Positions 35,415 through 47,026 of a stretch of DNA of 64,000 bases are shown one piece after another. A program made the translations under genes and the position numbers. The stretch spans positions 1,240,001 to 1,304,000 of the forward strand of contig JAXQJY010000033.1 of the NCBI GenBank assembly GCA_037042185.1, given 5' to 3'. Each line of letters begins with the position of its first letter. Position 1 is the first letter of the stretch. The DNA is from Sordariomycetes sp. S80-01Y. Lineage: Eukaryota > Ascomycota > Sordariomycetes. The notes under the pieces are model-generated. The model was not told the origin of the DNA. It saw only the letters and a program-made list of their open reading frames with translations, and searched no databases.

Positions 35415-36375
35415 ATGGATTCGCAGACGCTGTTCAATGTTCAGGTTCGTTTCATCCTGGTCTCGCTCCCGGCAAGGGCAGCCCGGCTAACTCCTCGCAG
35501 GACAAGGTGGTCCTCGTCACTGGCGGTGCGCTACCGAATTACCCTGACTGCCTCAGACAATCTAGGACTGACTATTTCCAGGTGCAAAGGGCATCGGCCG
35601 CATGATCGCGACGGCATTCGTCACCAACGGCGCAAAAGTCTACCTCACCGGCCGCTCCTCGAAAGACCTCGACGCCGCCGCGCGGGACCTCGCCTCGGCA
35701 GGGAAGCACGCCCCGACCCCGATCCCGGCGAACCTCCAGAACCTCGACGAGTGCAAGTCCCTCGTCGCAAAGATCACCGAGGCCGAGCCGCGCGGCATCC
35801 AGGTGCTGGTCAACAACGCGGGCGCGACCTGGGGCGCGGACATCGACTCCTACCCGGACGAGGCGTGGAACAAGGTCCTGACGCTCAACCTGACGCGGGC
35901 CTTCACGCTGACGCAGCTGTGCCTGCCTCTGCTGGAGAAGGGCGCCACGAGGGCCGACCCGAGCAGGGTCATACACATCGGCTCCATCGACGGGGTGCGC
36001 GTCCCGGCCATGTCGAGCTACGCGTACAGCACCTCCAAGGCGGGCCTGCACCACCTCTCCCGACATCTGGCGCGGGAGCTGGGGCCGAGGAACGTGACGA
36101 GCAACGTCCTCGCCTGCGGGCCGTTTGAGAGCAAGATGATGAAGGCCACGCTGGAGACGATGGGCGAGTTCATCCGAAGCGAAAGCCCCGTGGGTCGCAT
36201 TGGGACCGAGTACGACGTTGGCGGCGCGAGCTTGTTCCTGGCCAGCAAGGCGGGGTGAGTTTTTCCTCTTCACTGGGCGATACGGTACTCCGGCTAACAT
36301 GTTGGTCGCAGGGCTTTTGTCAACGGTGCGACTATCAGACTCGACGGAGGTCTGTCTTTGGTGTCGAAGCTGTAG
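35415..36375 (+). CDS. Short-chain dehydrogenase/reductase (RhlG/3-oxoacyl reductase-like)
   Basis: NAD(P)H-dependent oxidoreductase of the classical SDR family. Four exons: 35415-35444, 35501-35525, 35582-36254 and 36312-36375, with introns of 56, 56 and 57 bp; 263 aa. The cofactor loop TGGAKGIG (17-24) is assembled across two short first exons. NNAG is at 96-99, the active-site Ser at 153 (IGSIDG), Tyr167 and Lys171 (YSTSK). The C-terminus ends in FVNGATIRLDGGLSLV, the usual SDR tail. Arg43 after strand 2 (TGRS) suggests NADPH. Fungal proteins like this are often annotated after bacterial RhlG; the substrate is not known here. Confidence 0.93.
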
Positions 36376-36883
36376 ACGACGTCGTGTAGTGTGTACGCAG
36401 GCAATGGGACGGTGGAATGACGTATATGAACATGGTGTCTCGGTTGTATAAGCTTTAATTGATTCCGCTGATGCCATGTATACGAGCATGCCCATCTATC
36501 TGTAGCTAGTACTAACGACCAAGGGGGGTATTCTCCCAATAAAGCGCTTAAGAAACGGCAACAACAAGAACGATGGCTGCCTCCCAAAACAAGTGTCCCT
36601 GCAAGGAACATGTGATCCTTTGAAAAGCAATCCAAGCGCCGCAAACTCCAATAATGCTGATGAATAATTCCGGGGCGGTATCCTGCCCTGCTCCTTCGCG
36701 CGCGCAGCAGGCCCTATCCTATGCATGGCTAGGCGCGGTGAGTGACGGCTCGAGGCTTGCACAAGCCTCGAGCCGCTTAGGCGCCAGGTTGTGCCGTGAA
36801 GCTGGGGGTTGTGCGACGTGCGCCTCAATCGGTTGGCGATTGGGACGGGGACGCCATCATGCCGGCTCCCACGTACGACAACC
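36376..36883. other. Intergenic region with a strong inverted repeat
   Basis: 508 bp between two convergent genes (SDR and a 70-aa protein). The only clear structure is the 30-bp inverted repeat at 36746-36775. Confidence 0.55.
36746..36775. repeat. Perfect inverted repeat, 14-bp arms, 2-bp spacer
   Basis: CGGCTCGAGGCTTG, then CA, then CAAGCCTCGAGCCG. Both arms are GC-rich and match in every base. It lies downstream of both convergent genes, 109 bp from the small gene's stop codon. Confidence 0.9.
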
Positions 36884-37096
36884 TCACAGCGAGCAATCCT
36901 CGAAGTCTCGCACCATGACGGCAACTTGCGCTTTCTTGGCGGCCTCAGCAATCAGGGTGAAGTTCTGCAGGTAGGGCTCGGTAGAGGGCATCTGCCCGAC
37001 CTGCGGCGGCGCGGGGGGCAGGTGGTTGGCGGGTGACTGCTGGCGCTGGGAGGTGGCGGCTGTCGAGCTCGCCGAGGCGTTGTGCGTTGAGTCCAT
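36884..37096 (-). CDS. Small conserved-looking protein, 70 aa, unknown
   Basis: A short intronless frame starting MDSTHNASASSTAATSQR. A Pro/Gln-rich middle (NHLPPAPPQVGQMPSTE) leads to a compact C-terminal segment, PYLQNFTLIAEAAKKAQVAV, then MVRDFEDCSL. The C-terminal 30 residues look like a real amphipathic helix with balanced charge, unlike the noise frames around it, and I have an uncertain memory of similar short fungal proteins ending this way. The frame is open upstream to a farther ATG (37357), but that extension is low-quality. There is no signal peptide or membrane segment. It could be a small regulator or a spurious frame; conservation is not tested. Confidence 0.55.
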   Translation of the reverse strand: MDSTHNASASSTAATSQRQQSPANHLPPAPPQVGQMPSTEPYLQNFTLIAEAAKKAQVAVMVRDFEDCSL

Positions 37097-37307
37097 CTTG
37101 CGTTTTCCTCTTCGTAGGCGCGGAGCAGTGAGGGTGGATGTGTCCCGGCCGTGTGGTTGGGAGAGGTCCGGGAATGAAGGAGACCACGATAACGGTGGGT
37201 TATCGACGGAAGCGACCAGGCGCAAGGAACAAGAAGCGAAGTTCCTCAAGGCGGGGTGGAGGGGAAAACCAAGTAGATGTATCCCGTTAGGGTTGCCTGC
37301 GAGCACG

Positions 37308-37320
37308 GTGTGTGTGTGTG
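37308..37320. repeat. (GT)n dinucleotide run
   Basis: Six and a half GT units followed by CGCGTGTATG. Confidence 0.8.
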
Positions 37321-38221
37321 CGCGTGTATGCCGTTGCCGTCCAGTCCTGCAATGCAAGGTGGTGTGTTGACTGGTTCCCGATCGCGCGATCCCCCACGGA
37401 GAGAGAAGAGACGAGAAGGTGGTGAAATCTGGTTCAGGCTGAGCCGAGGCGGCGTGTGATATAGCAGCAAGACGGCAGCAGCTGAGATGCGCTAGTAGCC
37501 GTGCCAGTGACGCGGGGGGTGAGACTGAGACTCCAGGTGGTTCAAAGTCTGAAGTGGGAGACGGGGAAAGATGAATGGCCTGGGGAGCGCGCCGTCCGGG
37601 CTGGCTTCCTCCAGATAATACTCGCGTGTGAGCGGGCTGGGCTCGAGCGCGGAGTCTTAGTGTAGTATCGACGTAGTCAGCGAGCGTTGCAAGCGCAATG
37701 TCGATCCTCGTGCTGTGCGTCCGATGGGCACGACCTTAATATTTGGTAGCAGCCCGTGGGGTTCTGGAGGTGCAAGGATCCGAGAAGTCGGCCGCAGAAG
37801 GAACGAAAAGATGGGGAAAGGATGATGCTGATATGGAGCAGCAGCCTCAGAGCTCGGCGGTGGTCCAGCGGTCCAGCAGGGCCAACAAGGCAGCAGAGTT
37901 CCAAAGACCGGGGGGAGGGGAGGTTTGCGTTCCAAAAGAGCGAATCCGGCTCGAGGGACGGTGATGTCAAGTCACAGGCCGGGGCCACGTCTCGCTAGCG
38001 GGATGCCACTGGGTGCGGTACGGTGCTCTGGAACGGGCTGGGCGCGGAGAAAAGGCGTCGGCTATATCAGTCGACGGGCTCGTCGCGTGTGTGACTGGCA
38101 ACGGTGACGTGGGGGGACTTATGGCTGAAGATGCTTATCCGTCCTTGGCGATCCGGTGGAGGAGTCGAAGTCGAAGTCGAAGGTGAGAGTTCCGACCGAG
38201 GCTCACGATGGTGATGATGGG

Positions 38222-38240
38222 GGAGGAGGAGGAGGAGGAA
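38222..38240. repeat. (GGA)n trinucleotide run
   Basis: Six GGA units in a purine-rich stretch that continues to about 38275. Confidence 0.8.
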
Positions 38241-39454
38241 GATGGGAATGGGACTGGGGATGGAGAAGATGAAGAAGTCGAACCAGACCAGAGATAAGGT
38301 GACTGAGACGGTGGCAGCAACCCTCGGATCGCTGTCCCCGATGCCTCCTCTACGAACAATCTGACGATAAAACCCAGCATGCATTTGCCCGAGATAATTC
38401 CCGCCAAGCCTAGCCGTTCAAGCGGTCCACTTACACCAGCCCTGCAACGTCGTCACCACACAGCGGAGCAGCAGAGCAGCAGAGCACCAGAACAGCAGCA
38501 ACCGGCGCCCAGAAGGTAACGCTGGCCGCGAGACGAGACCCCTCCCGAGCCACGGTGGGGCCCTGGATTCGGCGTCCTGTCCGACATGTCCGTCAACCTT
38601 GACAGGCGGCGCACGGCTTGACGGATTATTAGCCTGAATGTGCCTCCTCAGACTCCGGAGAATTAAACATGCGTTCTGGAAAGATGCAAGATGCGACGTC
38701 TGGAGGTCGCAGTGCATTCATCACAGGGACGAGCCGCTCCCCCTTACAGCAGCGCATACAGCAGCGCATACCGTACGCATATGTACTTGGTACTGGTACG
38801 GCGCAATCGCTGCAAACTCAGAGGCAAGAGGATAGACGCTCGGCCGGACTGACCCGAAGCCGCACCGTCTGCTCCGTCTGCTCCGCCTGCTCCGTCATCT
38901 CGCTGACTCGCTTCACTCGCGCGTGGCAGCACTGCCGGGAAGTTTCGGAGTTCAGCAAACCCACCGCAAGAGACACAACTCGAAGACCAGAGGGCCCAAG
39001 TCTTGGCCCCCTTGGCCCTTGGTCCCCCTCCTCGCCTACCCACCGCAGATCTGAGCATCGGTGGAGCCAAGATCTCGTGCTGCCTCCAACTCGCCAAACG
39101 GGCGACTGGACGGCGGCGATTTTGCCGTGGACCGGAAGTGCCTGCAGCCCGACGGCCCCCCCCCAAGACCCAGGACCCAGGACCCTGACGTGTGCCCGAA
39201 CCCAGGGCGAGCCAGAGCTTAGCCGCCGCCTCTTCCTCACGGTATCTGTTCTGCCGAGGCTATGGGGGTGGCGAACTAGCGACATGTACTTCTCCCCCGT
39301 GGGCTTCATCCGCACGAAGCGGAGGTGATGAGCACCGCTGGGGAGGGGAAAGGGGGCGAAAAAGGAGTCCGAGCCAGGGGGCCCTCGAGTTCAAGTTGGA
39401 GTAAACATTTGGAGACCCAAAAACCCACGTTTTGTCCGTGATTCAGCCGGCTCG

Positions 39455-39466
39455 GGGGGGGGGGGG
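39455..39466. repeat. G12 homopolymer
   Basis: Twelve G in a row, 168 bp upstream of the SAM35-like start. Its length may be unreliable in assemblies. Confidence 0.85.
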
Positions 39467-39633
39467 AGAGTCAACCTGGGGGCCCACCTTCCCGGGCCGA
39501 CACGGTCACGCAGCCACTCAACCGCGTGAGGTACCGCGCGCCGGAGCTCTCGAACCTCAAGCATATCGTCATTCTTGTAGCTATAGCACTAGAAGTACCC
39601 TCGAGCTTCACGTGCTGCACTGCGGCCTCCGCC

Positions 39634-40563
39634 ATGTCGACACACGCAGCAGAAGCGCAGGGCGTCAGCCGCTTCTTCGCCATCCCGGCACCGCTCCGCT
39701 CTTTGTTCAAAATCTTCCCGCTGAAGACGTACGCCCCCAACGCCCTGCCGCACCGCTCTCCGTCCACCTCTCCCTCGCGACCGCGGCTGTACGTCTTCGC
39801 TGACGAGGATGTCGAGCTCGCGCAGCCGGGGCAGCAGCTGAGCTTCAACCCGTCTTGCCTCCGGTATCAGACCCTCTTGCGGATTGCAGGCGTGGACGTT
39901 GAGCTCGTGCCGTCGAACAACCACGCCTCGCCCAGCGGAAGCCTGCCATTCGTACTGACGGAGGGAGGCCGGCCGGTCAGCGGAGAGAAGATCGTGGGAT
40001 GGGCGAGGGAAGAGAGCGGGAAGGAGTTCAAGGAGGATGGGCCAAAGATTGAAGCATATAGGGCGTTGATCAGTCAAGCTATACGGCCCGCATGGGTGAG
40101 TCCACCAGAGCTGCGTAACGAAAAGGGGAACCTTGCTGACGGGATATAGCTGTATGCCTTGTATCTTAACCCAGCCAATTACGACCTCCTCAAGCGCCTC
40201 TATCTCCCCTCGAACCCCCTCCTCCGACTCCCAACCCACCAGCAACTCACGGACGCTTCAACCGCCGAAATCCTCAAGACCACAAACTCGACCATGATAT
40301 CCCCCGACCAGCTTTCCTCCGAATACCGCTCAGCGCTCGAAGCGCTGGAAACACTGCTGGGGGACGACGAGTGGTTCTTCGGGGGGGAGGAGCCCGGTGC
40401 GCTCGATGCCGAGGTCTTCGCCTATGCATGGTTAGTCGGCCACCCCACCTTGGGCTGGGGAGACGCCGAGCTCGGGCGGATGTTAGGGGAGTTTGCGAAC
40501 CTGTCGAAACACAGGCTGAGGGTTTACGAGAGGTGCTGGGGCGAGAAGACCGAAAAGGCGTGA
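39634..40563 (+). CDS. Metaxin/SAM35-like mitochondrial outer-membrane protein
   Basis: Probable subunit of the SAM/TOB complex that inserts beta-barrel proteins into the mitochondrial outer membrane. Two exons: 39634-40095 and 40150-40563, with a 54-bp intron; 291 aa. Fungal SAM35 features I can see are the start region RFFAIPAPLRSLFKIFPLKT, a YAPNALP segment, then a GST-N-like fold with LYVFADE, SFNPSCLRYQTLLRIAG and VELVPSNNHASPSGSLPFVL. The C-terminal half is helical, like a GST-C domain, with FGGEEPGALDAEVFAYAWL, a metaxin-like motif. There is no signal peptide or clear membrane helix, as expected for peripheral SAM35. The start at 39634 matches the family; an upstream ATG at 39526 adds a weak extension. 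Another GST-fold protein such as Sam37 is less likely at this length. Confidence 0.72.
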
Positions 40564-41405
40564 CGATCTGACGCGCGATGATACCCAATCTACGACTGTA
40601 CAATACTTGACCTTGTCCCGTTGCAGCGAGCTGGGCCTGTGATGAAAAGGCATCATGCGTACGCTGAACATGTAATGGGCTCTGTATGAATGGAGTGTAA
40701 TGGTAGCAATCTTTGTCATATATACTGGAGAATATGGACTAGAAGCTCGAAGCATGCCCTGACACGAACAAAGCAACCCTGGCTGGCTTACATGAAATGT
40801 GACCGGACACAGCACATGATGGCAGGGTCTCCTCAAGATTGGTTTCATTGAACGCAATTGAGTCGAGAATTCATATGGCAAGCCGCTGCGCGTCTAAGCT
40901 AAAATCATCCAATTGCCAACCATCATGCTACCCAGGAAGCCTCTGCCACGACGGGCTCCCCAGAACGAATGCCCGAGACAGGCCGTGCGTGACCACGTGT
41001 GCAAAACAGAAGAGACTGTAGCCTCAGAATTAAAAGCGACAGGAATGCTACCTCATATGCAATGACCATCGGAAGAGCCCAACGCCCACCAGCAGATGCG
41101 AGCCTATGGCCTACCGACCCTGTCTGACACCGCTGCCCAATGCATTAAGTCAACGCCTGCGGCGGCCGCGATCATCTAATACAACTTTGCCATAGCACAC
41201 ACAGAGCTCTGATGTGCTGCCATGACCTTAATGGAGTTAAGCTAGTTCCAACTCATCCTCGTGGGTCCCGGTGCCCTCGACCGTAGCCTCAGCAAACTCT
41301 TTAGCGAGGGATACGGACTCGTATTTAGAATGGACCCTCGGGCTCCTCGTTAGGCCATGGTATTAAATATTGAAACCCGGAGTCGATAGCTGATACGTGA
41401 TCTTG
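40564..41405. other. Intergenic region between convergent genes
   Basis: 842 bp between the SAM35-like gene and GID1 stop codons; it should hold both 3' UTRs. No gene, repeat or RNA recognised. Confidence 0.55.
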
Positions 41406-43486
41406 CTAAATCGCGCCATTCGCGGGAATCTCGTCCACGTAGTCATCGACCGAAATGAAGGCTCCCTCGCCCCCTTCCTTACGAAGTTCGTCTAGTAGGA
41501 CCGCCGTTTGACCGTAGATCTTCTCCAAAGCTGCTCGTTGGGATTTGCCGAGAGATGCTTCGAAAGTCAGCAGCTGCCCAACAGGCGTTCCACGTGTTCA
41601 GGGAGGGAGCACAATTCGCTCCTAGCAAGAAAGCAACTTACAGAGAATGGCGACATTAAGCTCTTCCGCAACGACTACGCGACCATCCTGATCAAGCAGA
41701 TGCTGCAGCTGAGGTTCTTGTAAAGGGTGCTGATATGCCATCAAAGAGAAGAGCTCGTCCAGGACCCCGCTTGAACCAGACGCAACGGTACTATCACTGT
41801 AGTCTGCCTGGAGGGTTTGCCCATACTCGAGCATCTCGGTTTCCAACGCGAGTACCTCAGCAGAGGATGACGCTCCACCCGCGTTGCCGTTTTGATCGAT
41901 TTCCATTCCTTGAGAATTCGAGTCCGTAGAGATACCGTTTCTCTTGGTTTGGCTCTCTATTGCTTGTCGCAGCTCGTCGGTCTTTCGTACCAGCTCAATA
42001 AAATAGCGGCATCGTAGCTTGAAGTGCACAAGTTTGTTAGTTTTGAGCACTTTCGGGTAAGCATCGTGCGTGGCCTTGATCGCTGTGGCAATGTCCCCAT
42101 CCAATATGGCCTTCCGTATCCCTATGCCTCGTCAGATGCTTTCGTGGTTAGGACTAAGTGAACCTACGTTGGCGATTGCCAGCATCCTCATTGTCGTGTG
42201 TTGTCATATCTTCGAGATCTGGATCTGAGCTTTGACGCATGGCTTGCTTTCCTTGGTTGACCTCCTCTGCGAAAGCTTTTGCAGTGTCAACGTAGCCATC
42301 ATGCTGGAGGAATTGAAGCACTAAGGTTTGGATCAGATCCGACTCGGACATTTCGGGCTCGAGCTTCGAAGTATCTGTTGCTGCGATCTCACATTCGATC
42401 TTAAGCCGTTCGTCCTAGCAACGTTCTTAGCTTTGCAATCAACTGGTGTCATTGTGTTCGTACCATCATCATTTGAACGATGTCAAAAACGAAGGGCTCT
42501 TGACCAAAGTTCGCCTTAACCTTCTCCGTAGGCTTCTTCAGACTTATTGCAGGGAACATTTTGCCTTGGCAGACGTCGTAGAATGCATCGCCTGAGAAGG
42601 TCAGTCTGGGCCATATGACCGCGAGCAGCGTGCTACCTACCAAGGTTCTTCCCGTTGCGGGTGAAGAATACGGTGTTAGTTTTGAAGTTGATGCCGGCCC
42701 CTATAACATCGCCCTTGTTGTAGGGGTTGCTGTACATCCGGCCGACATTCTGGGCCGAGAAGGCCCGACCATCATCGCCGTGGTATGCGTAGGATTCTGG
42801 CTCCCACCCGATGGGACGTGATAAGGTTGCGGTCTTAGTGCAAAACCCGATGGCGATGGTTGCGCTGTGAGCTGTGAGCATGGTTTCGAGAACATAAGGG
42901 ATCATACTAACTCATCCCTCCGAGCGTCCAGAATCACCACCTCGTAGTAGTAGATACCGCATTGCCGGGGCACGTAATGATTCGCTCGCACAGCTGAAGC
43001 TTCATGATCCCGCTCCCGCTCGTGGTAGCCCTGGTGGGGTCTATGCCTGACGACATTGTGAGGCTCGATCTCGATACCTCCCCAGAGGTCCTCCTTGTTC
43101 CATCTCGTTGGAAGTGGCGTTAATGTACCAGCTCCCTCGTCAGGCGCGTGGTTTGAATGTCGCTCAACCAGCTGGTGGGATAGCCCACGATGTGAACCCG
43201 ATGGTAATGACGGTGCTTCTGAAAGGGCCCCAGCGGCAGACTGTCCGTTGCCCTTGGCCAGTCTCGTGGCGTTCTGGGCCCGTACTTTAGAGATGTAGTC
43301 GCTCTCCAGCCGTTGCATGTACACAGACTTGTTCAAGTAGGTCGGCACGAAGAAACTGTCTTCCAAATCGGAATCGTCCGGCGATAGAAGGGCATCGAGG
43401 GCTCGCGGGGGCGCTGGACGTTTGCTCCTTACCCGTGGGCCGTCTGAGTGTGGGCGCTCGAGGGGTGCCCGACTAGGTGCCGACAT
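41406..43486 (-). CDS. GID1: GID/CTLH ubiquitin-ligase scaffold, RanBPM/Vid30 homolog
   Basis: Core subunit of the GID (CTLH) E3 ligase, which degrades gluconeogenic enzymes in yeast and other targets elsewhere. Six exons: 43486-42912, 42864-42641, 42591-42464, 42414-42168, 42121-41642 and 41557-41406; introns are 47, 49, 49, 46 and 84 bp; 601 aa. A disordered N-terminus precedes a SPRY domain at about 150-305 (GIYYYEVVILDARR, ATIAIGFCTK, YHGDDGR, GDVIGAGINFKTNTVFFTRNG). LisH follows at about 333-365 (LIQTLVLQFLQHDGYVDTAK), then CTLH (RIRKAILDGDIATAI, LKTNKLVHFKLRCRYFIELV) and a C-terminal CRA region. The order is that of Gid1/RanBP9. The start at 43486 is the only ATG giving an open first exon. 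Confidence 0.94.
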
Positions 43487-44927
43487 ATTGGCGAATCTGA
43501 TGGGCTGTAGCGGGAGGGGGAACTCGATATCAAGCTGAGCTGCTGACTATATCGACGGATGTGGTTCGGGATGGCCCCCAGCACCTTGGTCGCGATCAAG
43601 GGCGAGGGGGTATCGTCGAATGGAGGGATGATCGGTCCCAGATAGCCGTAATGCGAATACTGCAGCGAAGACTGTGGTGTTGGTATTAGATGAGGCCTGC
43701 CGGAGAAATGAAAAGAGATAGCTGGAACGAACACGGGGGCGCCTTTGCTTGAGTGCAGTTCGTCCTGGAGCTGTCCTGGACCGTCCAGCCGCCCAGAGCA
43801 GCTGCAAGCAAGGTTCCTGCGTCCGGGGTTCGAAAGACTCGGTAGGCTAGCAGCAACAGAGAAGGCCAGTTCGTCTATACATGTACAACTGACTGCATTA
43901 TCTGCCCGTGAAGGCGGGAGTCGTCATTTGTTTCTTTGTCGCGTGCAGGATCGTTGTAGGTACGTTGGATCAACGAGATCGGGGTTGAGAGAGGCACTCC
44001 GGACAGCGGTTCCGCACCTATCCGCCGTCTAGCGAGTGGATCCGCTGCGATTACGGCATCAGTCTCGAGAATCACCAACGCAGGCAAAGGTCGTGACATT
44101 ACTGGGCGTCCTGTTTTTGAGAGTTCAAGTGGGCTACGTGTCGAAATCTCATAAAATGCCAAGTTACAGCAAGTCACCCAACGACTTCTGCCGTCGAGAT
44201 CGGGCTGTTGGAGGGGAGGCGGCTGGCTACTGAGTTGCTGCTGAGGGTCATCCACCACTCGGGAACAGCCTTTCAGTGGCCCCTCAGGCTCTGGTGTCTG
44301 CACAGCGCTACAGACGAGCGTTGAGTGGCATACCGAAGCGACTGACACACGGGAGTAGGCCATTGATAGTTACTTTGATGTCAGATTCTGCGTCGGAGAA
44401 ATATATGATTCCAAGACCTTCTTTCTTCTAGGACAAATGACTAAGCCTCGCCTCTCAACTCACCACGGCTCGCAGCTCGAAGGGCACGTTTTACAGGCTT
44501 GAGGGGATGATGTACACTATTGTTGTTCTATGGTGAATCAGACACAGAGACCCATGTCACGACGCAAGAGCTCCTCGCAGGAGGGAAGTTCAAGTCCGAG
44601 GAATATCGAAAGTCATGAATTGCACACACTATGACCTTGTGCTCACCGGCATGGCCAACCCTCTATGATCCTTCTGGTCCAGTATTCTACAAATTATAAA
44701 ATCATCCCATAAACTCCATGCCTAAAAACCATGTGCTCCATCCCTTCAGACCTGAACGCCGGTGACATCCTACGTCGCATGCAAGCCTGCCTGTGTAACT
44801 CCAATTTTGTACGGCTTATGTACCCGAGTGCTATGTGAGGTGATTCACCTCCAAGGACGAACCGACAATAGCAGCGCGTAAGTCGAGAGCCTCATCACCG
44901 AGACTACCAGAAATGTGCTGGCCCTGA
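43487..44927. other. Gene-free region upstream of GID1
   Basis: 1.4 kb with the GID1 promoter on the left and the IES4 3' end on the right. A minus-strand frame of 162 codons (43875-44363) has no family features and is not called. Confidence 0.5.
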
Positions 44928-45761
44928 CTAGGAGGCAGCAGTAAGAGCCATGGGAGCAGGCGAGGAAGCATGGTTGCTGGCAGCTGGGGTGGGCATCTCG
45001 GCGTCGGCACCGTTGTTGCTGTTCAGTGCGCTGTTGTCGGCAGCTGTCTCCTTATTCTCCTTGCTGCTGGAGTTGTCGGCCGATGCAGCTGTAGTAGAAT
45101 CGCCAGTGCTGGATTCGGGTGTCTTCTTGGGAGGTGCAGTCCAACGCGGAATCTCCCAAATAGTGCCGGTAAAGCTCTTGAGTGTGAAGCCGCCTCTGTT
45201 CCACTTGCGGCAGGGTTTGCCAGAGCGATCGAGGGCACGCAGGCCGGCATTGATTGCACCTTGGTTCGCTTTAGGCCCGAGTTTGTGGGCAGCAGGTTTG
45301 GCGGCGTGATCGATGGTTCCGTCCTCACTGGGATTGTTAGTTATCCGTGGATGAAGGCGACAAGGGAGGACGACTTACAGACGCGGCTTCTTCTTGGGTC
45401 CCGGCTTGCCCTTGGCCTTGGGCGTGCCATCGCCGTTAGCATTCGCAGCAGATCGCTTCGTCCCCTTCTTCTTCGGTCCATCGGCCGGGGGCGCCATGAC
45501 GCCTGGCGCAGGTGTGCCTTCGGGCTGAGGCGTTGCGGCGTTGGAGTCGGAGGCCTGGTCTACGGCGTTGGGAGCCGGTGTAGTCTTTGCGTCGACAGAA
45601 CTGGGCGACTTCTTTACTTCTTCGGCAGAGTCCTGGGAAGCTGGCGAGCTATCGCCGGCGACGACTTCGCCAAGTTTCTTTGGATCGACTTTGAGTGTGA
45701 TGAAGAGCGAAGGCTTAGAGCCAGACTTTCGCCGAGCGTCGTCGGTGGCCTTGGGTGGCAT
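44928..45761 (-). CDS. IES4: INO80 chromatin-remodelling complex subunit Ies4
   Basis: Small nuclear subunit of INO80, implicated in yeast in the DNA-damage checkpoint response. Two exons: 45761-45379 and 45327-44928, with a 51-bp intron (branch site ACTAAC); 260 aa. The N-terminus has the Ies4 strand KPSLFITLKVDPKKL. An acidic/Ala-Pro spacer and a Lys-rich nuclear-localisation-like block (KGKPGPKKKPRLEDG) follow. The family core is AAHKLGPKANQGAINAGLRA, then DRSGKPCRKW, GGFTLKSFTGTIWEIPRW. The tail is Ser/Asn/Ala-rich. Both hallmark blocks are present and in order, and length is normal for filamentous fungi. The start ATG at 45761 is the first in the frame. Confidence 0.9.
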
Positions 45762-47026
45762 CGCGACGGTCTTGTCGGGAGAAGTATTTATCGACGTGTT
45801 TTACGGGTGCAGAAGTCTGGTGGTGGCGCGCAACGGCTAGGTTTGCAGTGATGGGAATGTGTTGAAGGCAATTTGGGGGAGGGTTGAACGGATGCAGCGG
45901 GTGTTTTAGGGCTGGTCAGCCTACGAGGCGAGTCGGCGTGATGGTAGGTGGTGATCGTTGGGCTTGGTCCGTTGGTCAGGGGTGCCGTCAGGTCTTTTCT
46001 GCCAGTAGCCGAAGGGCAACGATGGTGCGGTGACGAGCAGCGGTGGTTGTTGATGGGTGACGATGGTGGTGATGGGGGGAAGGGGAGGAAAAGAGATGGA
46101 GTCAACCGGGTGAGGGCATCATTTTTGGTGCCGTAGGTTTGGGTGGTCTCATCCTCATTTTTGCGGTGGGCGAGGCGAGGGCGTGGGTGCCAGCGGTGCA
46201 CAATCTGGCTCACGTCAATCGGTGGTCGCTTCTTGTCTGGGGCCTCGCGCACTGGCACGGGCAACTTCTCGAGATGAGGGAGTCGAAGGCGTCTGGGGCT
46301 GGACCAATTCGCTCGACTCTAACCAAGGTTGGACTAGCGTCCTGCATAACTTTTATGCTATCCGTCACGCGTCCCTTGGTGCCTGAGGCCGTCACTCGTG
46401 CTCTGCCTCCCAGATTCCCTCAGGTCCTCCCGGCTCCTCCAGCAGGCCTGTTGCATCGCATCGCCGCAGGCTCATCGAGTCAAACAAGGCCGCACAGTGT
46501 GTCTGCGCCGTGCCTCGCTCATGTTTGCCAGCCCTCGCGGCTCCGCTTCTTGCGACGATGACGCTCGACCGAAGCCTGGATCCCAGGGGCGAAGCAGGGC
46601 TTAAGACCTTGACACCACTGCGGACGCCTGACGCGTCTCGACTCTCGGCCGGCCATCTCCTTGATGTTCCGAACTCGCAGCATGCGTCCACATGAGCACA
46701 ACGCACTAGCCTAAACTCAGCTCGCCATCTGCTCTGTCGGATTCGATCACCACTTTCATCAGCCGCCCGCGCTTCCGTTCACTGCTTTGCGTTGCTTTAC
46801 GGGTCGAGTGATCCAACAGCACTTTTGTCCAATCTGCCATCACAAGGGCGTGCAACAGGCTTTTATACGGCCGGTGAAGTCTTTTGCTCAAGCTGATGAT
46901 TTTCTCCAGCTCCATTGACACATCTCACAAACTAACCTCAACACCGAGTCAGCCACTTGTTGGATTTCCGGGAAGCCACCCCATCATCAATTATCCGCTG
47001 CTTCCGACTGTTTAGCTTAAAACATC
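45762..47026. other. Intergenic region, divergent promoters of IES4 and HAD gene
   Basis: 1.3 kb. The part near IES4 (45790-46130) is purine-rich on the plus strand, so pyrimidine-rich on the IES4 strand, as in other leaders here. Frames of 60-158 codons on both strands are noise. No repeat seen. Confidence 0.5.

Larger units (their letters stand above)
37097..39633. other. Gene-free region upstream of the 70-aa gene and of SAM35-like gene
   Basis: 2.5 kb between divergent starts. It holds a (GT)n run at 37308-37320, a GGA run at 38222-38240 and a G12 run at 39455-39466. Several 100-220-codon frames on both strands (for example 38669-39328) are Arg/Ser/Pro-rich noise without motifs. I call no gene. 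Confidence 0.5.

Noticed and set aside
35358-36128. 256-codon plus-strand frame and 307-codon minus-strand frame over the SDR gene
   Set aside because: Arg/Pro/Gly-rich shadows of the SDR coding sequence; the spliced SDR frame gives all family motifs.
38669-39328. 219-codon plus-strand frame
   Set aside because: Arg/Ser/Pro-rich noise opposite an equally poor minus-strand frame; no start context or motif.
43875-44363. 162-codon minus-strand frame upstream of GID1
   Set aside because: No recognisable motif and no promoter-like context.
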